Assembly: GCA_037074705.1 (NCBI GenBank)
Contig: CM073593.1
Coordinates: 100,401,738-100,465,737, forward strand
DNA length: 64,000 nucleotides
Direction of reading: 5' to 3'
From: Zhengitettix transpicula
Taxonomy: Eukaryota; Arthropoda; Insecta; Orthoptera; Tetrigidae
Position numbers and translations under genes: made by a program. The notes under the pieces were generated by a model. That model saw nothing but the letters and a program-made list of their open reading frames with translations. It was not told the origin of the DNA and made no database searches. This document shows positions 56,371 to 64,000 of the stretch, one piece after another. Each line of letters starts with the position of its first letter. Positions within the stretch are counted from its first letter, which is position 1.

Positions 56371-57362
56371 TCCTATCTTCAGACGGTTTCATGTTTTTGA
56401 TACACAATTCTTCTAATTTTGAGCAGACACTCGACCGTTGTAACTTACAAGATGAGTGTTTACGATAAAAATTAAATTCATTTTGCAGTCGGGGCCGCCG
56501 CGATGTCACAAGCTTCAAGTCTGTTGGCACGCAGAGCCTCCAGCCAATTAAAAGCGGACTCGAGGCGTCTGAGACAAAAGGCGAGCCGGCCCCTTTCCCT
56601 ATCGAACCGATCGGGAGATTTTTAATTATCTCGCTGTGCCATACAGTGGAATTTGCATTGTCATACTCTGTAATCGAAAAATAAAACCCCCTCATTTTCA
56701 CCCGGTAAATAAACAGTGGTACTCCGGGTACAGACTTACGAGATTCCCACGGTTTTAATAAGCACCGTCAGGGAAATGATTATTCGTTGTGGATTACCGG
56801 TGTCGTGTGTTTATCTCCTTCAATAAATCACCCATTTTATCGATTAATGAGATAGCGCAGTTCGGCCACAGCTGATATTAATTCCGTTTAAGAGGAGATC
56901 GTAATTAAGATCACGTTACAGTTTAAAACGGATACTCCGCGTCCCATAACCTTTTTTTTTATTTGCTTTAATTGATGAAACTCAAATTATAAGTCGGCGG
57001 GGGAGTGAGGTACTGGCACTCAGGAATGTGATCGGCGCACAAAAAGTGCCGCACTACTCAAATTAACAAATTATGAAAACATTTAAATTTTTCTGCAATT
57101 AAAATGCGCCAATTGAAACAGGTTGTCGAGATAACTTTCACAAATTAATTTTAGATAGGTTGGAATTATATAATATAATTAGTTGTTACGTACAGGTGAT
57201 TGATTTTAAAATAATTACATTCCATAACACTAATTATTGACAGTCCTTGAAACTTAGAAGTTTAAAAGATTATGGATAAAACCATGCAGTGATTGAGACA
57301 AAAAAAACACGATTTATTACATTACGGAATTAAATTTTTTTTTTATTGAGCAGCTGAATCTA
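56371..57362. promoter_or_regulatory. Single-copy sequence, GC-richer at 56460-57060
   Basis: Island with ATTAATTCCGTTTAAGAGG, CCAATTAAAAGCGG, GATTAATGAG-type AT cores in a GC-richer context, as in other islands. No exon was found. The stretch 57060-57362 is AT-rich. Confidence 0.25.
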
Positions 57363-57480
57363 GGAAGTATTAAAAATTCTATGTTTGATAGCGGATTAAT
57401 ATTATATAACGAGTTGCCTGTAACTGTAAATGATACCATTTGATTAAATGTATTTAAAAAAAATAATTGTTAGAGATAAA
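57363..57480 (+). pseudogene. LINE ORF2 C-terminal remnant
   Basis: The + frame from 57369 reads IKNSMFDSGLILYNELPVTV then NDTI, stop, LNVFKK. This resembles the YNxLP...FKK end of non-LTR retrotransposon polymerases. One in-frame stop and loss of upstream coding sequence mark it as a dead fragment. Confidence 0.6.
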
Positions 57481-57499
57481 AATAGTGATATGTAGATAG

Positions 57500-57610
57500 A
57501 TATATTTATATCTCCATTAGCCCTCTGATGAGGAAATAGGATTGTTACAGAAGTACATAGATAATAAATAAGTTTCTAAATACAATAGACAAATTACATG
57601 TAAAATGAAT
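57500..57610 (-). repeat. LINE 3'-tail-like fragment
   Basis: CTCCATTAGCCCTCTGATGAGGAAATAGGA resembles the CCTC-hairpin tail of the 42-kb and 51.5-kb copies on the same strand, with a divergent remainder. It lies head to head with the remnant at 57363. Confidence 0.45.
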
Positions 57611-57739
57611 TCATTTTAATAGTAATAATCAGATCAATAACGCACTGTTCACATTTGACCAGTCACCGCACTTTGTTTTGAAGCACATGTAATTATTATT
57701 TTTTTTAGCCAAATTGTCAAAATAAATTAATAATACTCG

Positions 57740-57905
57740 GTTCCATTCTCCTACTGATGACGTAATTATCAGAATGTCGTTAAAAAGTTGATCGAATAGA
57801 CTTATTAAACATTAAATAATAAAGAATAATAAACGATATTTATCGGAATTGTATTCGCGTGACGTCACTCTGTGACGTCATCGTGTCGCACGATTGTAAT
57901 AATTT
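57740..57905. repeat. Repeat W with paired TGACGTCA sites, copy 1
   Basis: Shares CAGAATGTCGTTA, CGGAATTGTATTCGCGTGACGTCACT and GACGTCATCGTGTC with 59935-60060. TGACGTCA is at 57860-57867 and 57873-57880. Confidence 0.7.
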
Positions 57906-58094
57906 TTTTTAAAAAAAACTCAGATACAGAAACGTGTATATTCCAGGTATAATAATTGTCGTTTTAATTGTCGTTCACTTTAAATATCAGGTTCAATCTC
58001 CAGTCACACGTATTTTTAATAAATATTTCAGTTTTCTATAATACATCAAATTTTTTATTATGAAAATCGCCATTAACAAAGAAACGAAAACAAA

Positions 58095-58200
58095 ACAAAT
58101 CCAAAGATATAAATCTTCCTTCTTATTATTGTTATTCCTTATTAAAGTAATCCAAAGATATAACTCTTCCTTCTTATTATTGTTATTCCTTATTAATGTA
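58095..58200. repeat. 54-bp direct duplication
   Basis: Two tandem copies of ATCCAAAGATATAAATCTTCC... ending CTTATTATTGTTATTCCTT, with minor differences, next to TAATGAATTTATTGCAC. This text resembles the (in reverse) ATTATAATAATAATAATAAGGGG block at 25620-25680. Confidence 0.85.
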
Positions 58201-59676
58201 ATGAATTTATTGCACAATTAATTCAAATCTGTGTCATAAAGCTTCTTCGAGCCCTGGGTTCCAGTAAAACCCCCACGAAGGGCGGAAAAAACCTCAACGA
58301 TTCAATCATCAGCGTCTGGAATACTTCGGAAAGGTCTTAAAACAAATAACTCCATTGAAATCTAGAAAAACAGCTTCGTTGGTCAATTTTTCAAAATTCT
58401 CGAGAAAAAAAAATCCAGACACCTTTCTGACTGACTATTTCTTTCTGCGCACGTTACTAAGGTAAACAAAGATAATAATCCCTGACCGCGGAACTTTATC
58501 TCTGACAAAGAGTAGTTAGTAATATATCTTTGCATATATATCCACTAGATATTTTACGGCACACGTTTTAGAAAAGAAAATTGCTACAGTAAGAAATGAT
58601 CGGAATAACGTGGTCGGTAGCCTCGGAAGATTTACGACAGATTAAAAATAAAAGCATGAGAATTTATTGTAATAGTTTTGCGAGGGAATGGTGTGTACTT
58701 TATATCGACGTGAGTTTCGTGACGGACCTTTTACGACAGCTGGGAAGACGTAAGTCTCTATTTACAACGTTATATAGTGTTGTAATTGCTGGAAAGTGGC
58801 CGGACCCCCCCCCCCCCTTTGCCCCCCTCTTTTGCTAATTACGACCCGGTCGAGTCCTGAGGGGAGTCTTAATAAGCCGTCTCTAGCTCCCGTGTTCTCT
58901 GATGAAATTTATAGTACGCCGTCGCCCCCGAGACTGGCGGTCGAGAGAGAGAGAGAGAGAGGGAGAGGGAGAAAGGTGGGCGAACATAAAAAAATGGCGG
59001 GAATGGGACATAAAAAGGAATTTACTGTTGAGCAGTCCCAGCTGTCAATTAAGATAGAATGATGGGGAAGAGCGGGCGACAGAATCGCCGAGCGCCATCT
59101 GGGGCCGCGCTCGCAACAAAAACGAGGAGGCGCGTGCTCGTCCAATTACCCGCCTCCTAAAATCCTGGCTGGGGCCTTCAAGAGATTCGCGACTGCACGT
59201 CAAAAGTCAGAATTACGGTGACATTGCCATTAATCAGCCGACGAGGATCACGGAATTTAGGTCACCAACTCCGGTTATCAACAGTATTGTAGTGAGTGAA
59301 CCCTCCACTGTGAAGGGAAAAACTGCAAGTGAAGTGACGTCACAACGCGCTGTCACAGAGGCAAGCGTTAGTGAAGCGCTTCTACGGTGTTTCACATTCC
59401 GTTACAGTTAAACGTAATTCATACTTATCTAAATTTATTCGTTCTTCTGTAGTATTCACAAGCAAAATCGGGAACTACATTTTATAGATATTTAGAAAAA
59501 CTAAAAATATTTTGTTGTTGTTGTTATTTTAATTCGTTTTTACAATTTTGATTGAGTTCTGGACAGTGATAAATGTAGAAATAAGAAATTTAATGTGGTT
59601 AAAGTTACCAGAAAATTCGGTTACTCGGGAAAAATGCAAATAAAATTCAGGGTGATCCAAATCAAATAAACAAATA
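58201..59676. promoter_or_regulatory. Intronic sequence; GC-richer island at 58790-59300
   Basis: The first part is AT-rich with no recognised feature. The block 58790-59300 has a C-run (58805-58820), a (GA)n tract (58946-58962), GCCATTAATCAGCCG and TGACGTCA at about 59335. Two overlapping + frames lack domains. Considered a regulatory candidate by composition. Confidence 0.25.
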
Positions 59677-59833
59677 GATAAAATTCTCGGGTCTCAACCC
59701 CCGGGGCCAATTGTTTGTTGAACAACAACGTTTCGACAGCAAGCTCCGCTATCGTCATCAGGTTAACTGTGACGGAGCAATGTTACTCAACAAACAATTG
59801 GTTCCCGGGGGGTTGAGACCCGAGAATTTTATC
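59677..59833. repeat. Foldback element with GGGTCTCAAC arms and hammerhead-like core
   Basis: The arms of about 40 bp (AATTCTCGGGTCTCAACCCC...TTGTTTGTTG and CAACAAACAATTGG...GGTTGAGACCCGAGAATT) are inverted. Between them the minus strand reads CCTGATGAC, GATAGC, 7-nt loop, GCTGTC, GAAACGTTG (59730-59762). Complete, about 157 bp. Confidence 0.85.
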
Positions 59834-59934
59834 TACAACAGATTCACCGGGAAAGCCGTCGTTCTCTAATAACAAATAAATCATCCTCGTTTCGATTCCA
59901 TCACATTGAAACATTTCGCGCGTTTGTTTGGTTC

Positions 59935-60065
59935 TTCCACTGATGACGTATATTACCAGAATGTCGTTAACAAGGCTTTGACTATATCAACCTTTTTTTT
60001 TCGGAATTGTACTCGCGTGACGTCACTATGACGTCATCGTGTCACTGATTGGATTAAGAGTAATA
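59935..60065. repeat. Repeat W with paired TGACGTCA sites, copy 2
   Basis: CCACTGATGACGTATATTAC, CAGAATGTCGTTAACAAG, GGAATTGTACTCGCGTGACG. TGACGTCA is at 60018-60025 and 60029-60036. It is less AT-rich than the neighbouring DNA and a diverged copy of 57740-57905. Confidence 0.7.
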
Positions 60066-60389
60066 TTTAAATATCTTGAATTAACACGAAACCAAATATA
60101 AAACGTGATTTTGAAAAAAAAATCTACCCCTTCCGGTAACAGTACGACAGCAGTTACAGAGTTCGTTATGTATCGGTTCATTTAAATATCTAATTTTACA
60201 AACTTATTTGAACTAAGCGCACAGTACAAAAAAAATCAAATGATTATTTTAATTTAACAAAGTGCGTGTGGCAAAATAATTTAAATTTTCGCTACCAAAT
60301 AGTTTTTATACATTAAAACATAGAACATTTTATTTAAGAAGTTCATCCCAATAAATTGTTACAATTGTTTATATTTATCCGAGTATAAT

Positions 60390-61155
60390 GACTTAGAAAA
60401 CTCAGAAAAGGGATATAAGAAACGACAGAACCAGCAAATTAGAAGAAAGACGAAATATAACAACACTTGGCAAGAGGCTGGACATGGAAAAAATTAAAGA
60501 GAAATTTAAAGAAAAAGAAAAGGTTGAAAGAGCTATAAAAGCAGGAAATATTGATGAGGCCGCTACATGGCTGAAATGAACTATAATAAACGGGGCCACC
60601 ACACAAGACACAAATAGGAAATCGAGGCCATGGTTCGATAGAAATTGTTATGAGCAAAGAAAACTGACACAGAAAGCACTACATAAAAGTAGAGAACAAA
60701 AGGCAAGCGCAAACACCGAAGAATACCAACGAGAACGAAAGAAATACAAGGAAGAAAGAAGCAAAAGCTACACCACGGAAGATACAGAAAATGTGGAACA
60801 ACAGAGCACCAGAAATTGATGGAATAAGAAATGAACACTTAAAGCAAACAGCGCAATAATATCTGCCGATATGGACCTCCCCTCCTAAATAAATGTATAG
60901 AATTAGGAAGTATACCAGACGAATGGAAAAAGTCAACAATCAAGCTATTATACAAGGGAAAAGGAAACACAGAGAACCCAAACGCGTATAGAGGAATAGC
61001 CATGGAATCCACACCACTGAAACTCCTAACAGGAATCCTCGCCAAGAGACTGGCAGGGAAGGTAGAACCCCTTCTACCAGAGGAACAATTTGGTTTTAGA
61101 AAGGGAAAGTCCACGACCCTGGCAAAAATAAATAAATGGAACCTACTGACTTAAA
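60390..61155 (+). pseudogene. Non-LTR retrotransposon ORF2 fragment (EN-RT linker and RT fingers)
   Basis: The + strand, with several frame changes, reads a coiled charged linker (KEKEKVERAIKAGNIDEAA), then SRPWFDRNCYEQRKLTQKAL and HKSREQK in another phase, then NNRAPEIDGIRNEHLKQTA (usual K-APG-x-DGI-x-NE motif, with Gly changed to Glu). Finally, from about 60883, an open frame has IPDEWKKSTIKLLYKGKG, NAYRGIAMES and LPEEQFGFRKGKSTT, the conserved start of the reverse-transcriptase domain. It stops at about 61155 before the catalytic YADD region. Frameshifts, in-frame stops and truncation show it is dead. Confidence 0.9.
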
Positions 61156-61169
61156 AACCTTAGAAAGGT

Positions 61170-61345
61170 ACACAAAACAATATTTATCTGAATCTTCAAG
61201 AAGGGTTTTTAGATGGCAATATTAACCACGCATTAGGGTGTCATCTTCGTGTCATTGTTCACCTGATGTAGTCCCAAATTCGGGGGTCGAAACGTAGTGA
61301 CACATAAACTATTAATTAACAAATCTTTTTCTGACTGTTTGGTCA
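61170..61345. repeat. Foldback-like arm with GAAACGTAG core
   Basis: Contains CACCTGATGTAGTCCCAAATT then GGGGGTCGAAACGTAGTGAC, followed by TTTTTCTGACTGTTTGG. It has the same design (CTGATGN, stem, GAAACG, TTGG outer) as other foldback families. It lies just after the LINE fragment. Confidence 0.65.
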
Positions 61346-61949
61346 TTATATTTTTTTATAAGTATTTACTTGAGATTAAAATGTGCTTATAAGGATATGC
61401 ATGTGTGTGTGTATTTATCAGCTGGGCGTTAAAAGAAAATAATACTAATAGACTAAGGAGAGTGGTTGTTGAATTTCTCTCTATATATGGCGGCCTGGAA
61501 GGCTACAAAGTGCCAAAGACCCACAGGGTGTAAAAAAAAGAACAGTTTACGTCACATCAATTTCAGAAATAATTTTATAAATCATTTTAACAATTATTGT
61601 TCCCAACAACACGTAAAATCTCTAACATCAAACTTGATTCGTGATTTCCATATGACAACTCCGTGCTATTTTATTTTCGTTACGGACAAAATGTCCACAC
61701 AAATTAATTCAAAATTATGTAGTCAGATTCACGAAGAAGATTTCTTCCCCCCCGAAGCTGCAAGTTGTGCTCCGATGTTGTAAGGAAAGGTACAACGCGG
61801 AATCTAAATTCGGCATATAAATGTAATAAGGTTCCCTCTCTGGAAGGTAATCTTAACAACTTGCTCATAATCCTGAATTTGAATTTCAAATGTCAATAAA
61901 TCGAAACGCGAAAACGCATTCCATTAGTGAGCAAAAAGGGAGGGGGGGG
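61346..61949. other. Intronic sequence, no gene recognised
   Basis: AT-rich with a (TG)n tract (about 61402-61412). A frame of 105 codons at 61466-61783 has no domain. Confidence 0.35.
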
Positions 61950-62520
61950 GGTTCCTTCACGAAAAGGAGCACGAGTTTTTCTTACAGCTATCGGACATTC
62001 GAATCTCTGTAATTGGCTGCCAATATGTCCGGTAACGGTCCCAGTAGGGGCCGCCACGGTTTTTATTTTATTTTATTTTTTTAAAATAACTTCTTTGAAG
62101 CTGCACATTGCCAAATGGACAAATAAACGGCGTGGAAGCAGGAGAACGACTGTCCCGTGGACACTACGGGCATTTGCATAGGACAGGTTTTCTTCGCAGA
62201 TGTGATTTGCCTGGGTTTTCTTGCCTTTAATTGCAGGTCGGGGACATTTGCATGCAAAGTCGGCAGCACACACATAACCCTAAGTTACTACGGCTTAATT
62301 ACAGGGCGTAGCGACATATTCAAATCGTCCCACAACCTCGGCGACAGGGGTACAGAGAGCGCGGCTGATTTAGACGACGCTTAATTCGCGTCAGCTTTAC
62401 GAGTGACGCTCGGAATCCGCTAATCTAATTATATCTTAATTAACGGAGACCCACACAATTGCTCGGCACCGTAGCTCCTACGCGGAATTGCCGTGTTTGA
62501 CAAACTCCTCGCCACTCCAC
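61950..62520. promoter_or_regulatory. Single-copy island with octamer sites
   Basis: Non-repetitive and GC-richer. ATTTGCAT octamers at 62172-62179 and 62246-62253, with the second inside the palindrome TTTGCATGCAAA (62247-62258). Nearby lie TTTAATTGCAGG, GGCTTAATTACAGG and CTAATTATATCTTAATTAACGG. The arrangement fits a POU/homeodomain-bound intronic enhancer. This is inference. Confidence 0.4.
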
Positions 62521-62539
62521 GCCGTGTCGCGTAATCCTC

Positions 62540-63510
62540 AAACACGAACTGTCATCGCGATAAAAACACTATCTGGACTTATGTTACGATTATCCGAATC
62601 GAATTGGTTAAACCTATTTTCCATTAACGCGAAGCTTTATTTATGTACTCGAACCCGCTTCAGTCTTCCACTTCTTCCAGTTCATCTATCCCTATGACAT
62701 CGTCCATCCACCGTTCCTTCAATGTGTTAAATTTAATAGTCCCTCATTCATGAGGAAATTGGCCAATGGTCCGTCTTCTCTGCAAGCTCCAACTCTGTAC
62801 AACACCTGATCAGTCCATTCACCTCCAAGTCCAGATTTCAAACGGCTCCTTCCTCCTCAATGCCCTAGTTTCAACAATTTTTCGACGTCGAGGTTTTATA
62901 TTTTCAAGAGACCATTTCTGATGAATGTAGTCAACTGCTTAACTTGCTCTTCTATTATAACAGGCATAACTGCATCAGAATCGCAAAACACCTTATCACA
63001 CACCTGCTGCAGTTCAACAAGAGCCGCCGCCATGGACATCATAAAAGCAGTATCTGGACTTGTGTTACGATTATCCGAATCTACTTGGTTAAACCTAATT
63101 TTCCATTAACGCGAAGCTTTATTTATGTAATCGAACGCGCTTAAGTCTTCCACTTCCTCCAGTTCATCTATCCCTATGACATCGTCCATCCACCGTTCAT
63201 TCAATGTGTTAAATGCAATATTTCCCTCATTCATGAGGAAATGGGCCAATCCAGTCCTCAATTACAATGTTCTGTCTTCTCCCCACCATCCCTGACCGTC
63301 CACTAACCTCCAAGTCCAGATTTCACACGGCTCCTTCCTCCTCAATGTCCTCGTTTCAACACCCTTTCCGACGATGAGCTTTTATATTTACAAGAGACCA
63401 TTTCTGAAGATACTCTTCTATTACAACAAGTATAACTGCATCAGAATCGCAAACCTGCTGCACTTCAACAAGAGCCGCCGCCATGGACATTATAAAGCAT
63501 TGTAGAGGAA
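62540..63510. repeat. Two-copy tandem duplication, period about 480 bp
   Basis: TATCTGGACTT(A/G)TGTTACGATT is at about 62569 and 63050, followed by CCATTAACGCGAAGCTTTAT and CTATGACATCGTCCATCC in each. AGAGCCGCCGCCATGGACAT closes both (about 63021, 63471). The second unit lacks part of the interior, so its length is about 450 bp. Confidence 0.9.
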
Positions 63511-64000
63511 GCAAACACCTAAGAGAAACAAATTTTTTTTGTATGCGTACTTAAGCACTCGATGTAAACGATCATGGGTCGCAGACGCGAACAGTATAAA
63601 CGACAATAAAAAAAAGAGACGGTTTCCATGGCAGTTAAATGATCTCGTCACGCGGTTCGGTTCTAACACTTCTGCAATCCCCGTCAATTTAATTCGTAAT
63701 GATCCTGGGACAGTCTTCCATATATATATATATATATATATATCTTTAACCTGAACCTCACCTCGCCCTCACGGAGTCCGTGGAACAGGCGTTCTTAATT
63801 TGACTATTGATAACGTTGTTCCGTGTAATGGAAATCTCGCTCGCAGTAGCTGGAAGGCGCGTGTTCGTCCCCCGTTGCGTCTCTCTCCTCCCTTGTAGTA
63901 CCCGGGTGGATTTATGAAAAGTGTCTGGAGGCAATTTGCAAGGCAAATAGCGACGGGCGAAGAAATGCCTGAGTCTGAAATACTGCTCTGGAAACGCCCG
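63511..64000. other. Intronic sequence to window end
   Basis: (TA)n at 63720-63742. GC-richer single-copy sequence from 63760 to the end with no exon detected. Confidence 0.4.

Larger units (their letters stand above)
26746..64000 (+). other. Downstream intron of the zinc-finger gene, at least 37 kb
   Basis: No further exon with a Cys-x2-Cys/His-x3-His pattern or another recognisable domain was found on the + strand. The donor at 26746 therefore opens an intron reaching beyond the window, unless a weak exon was missed. Independent nested genes cannot be excluded. Confidence 0.5.

Overview
This is eukaryotic nuclear DNA, most likely from an arthropod or another invertebrate with a large, transposon-rich genome. 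The evidence is GT-AG introns, an AT-rich background with GC-rich islands, two families of short Helitrons (one with a 5' end resembling a type common in arthropods, recognised from memory only), non-LTR retrotransposon remnants and dense foldback repeats. There is no operon structure and nothing bacterial or viral. The species cannot be named from the sequence.

Only one gene is convincing. It is a C2H2 zinc-finger gene on the + strand, seen as three exons: 1-213 (enters from the left edge), 301-470 and 26580-26745. The phases fit (1 at the first junction, 0 at the second, 1 at the last donor). Spliced together they give five tandem C2H2 fingers with intact Cys and His residues, after a Ser/Thr/Ala-rich stretch. 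Intron 1 is 87 nt and intron 2 is about 26.1 kb. The last donor at 26746 opens another intron of at least 37 kb, so the rest of the window is intron of this gene unless an unseen gene lies in it.

The introns hold two kinds of DNA. The first is AT-rich repeats. These include palindromic foldback elements whose arms carry a core of the form CTGANGA, a spacer or stem, then GAAACGT. There are also four Helitrons with clean ends (9875-10653, 20370-21124, 34666-35442, 53536-54314), tandem arrays (183-bp units at 8222-9320, about 240-bp units at 29240-30275, about 157-bp units at 55752-56370, and two-copy duplications near 39.3-40.3 kb and 62.5-63.5 kb), a roughly 525-bp repeat in four copies, LINE fragments (best at 60390-61155), and very long CT-rich microsatellites (15480-16512, 25075-25500). 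The second is GC-richer, apparently single-copy islands of 0.3-1 kb (for example 4200-5060, 26830-27130, 28560-29140, 43060-43560, 46640-47100, 47880-48830, 58790-59300, 61950-62520). They are rich in TAATTA-type, octamer and CRE-like sites and look like candidate intronic regulatory DNA.

The most unusual signals are the shared CTGANGA-stem-GAAAC core in many otherwise different foldback families (hammerhead-ribozyme-like, unproven), the high frequency of the palindrome TGACGTCA (20 found by eye), a near-perfect 70-bp-arm hairpin at 54960-55140, and an inverted duplication of a repeat array at 27630-30275 enclosing a conserved-looking island. No tRNA, rRNA, CRISPR or complete transposase gene was found.
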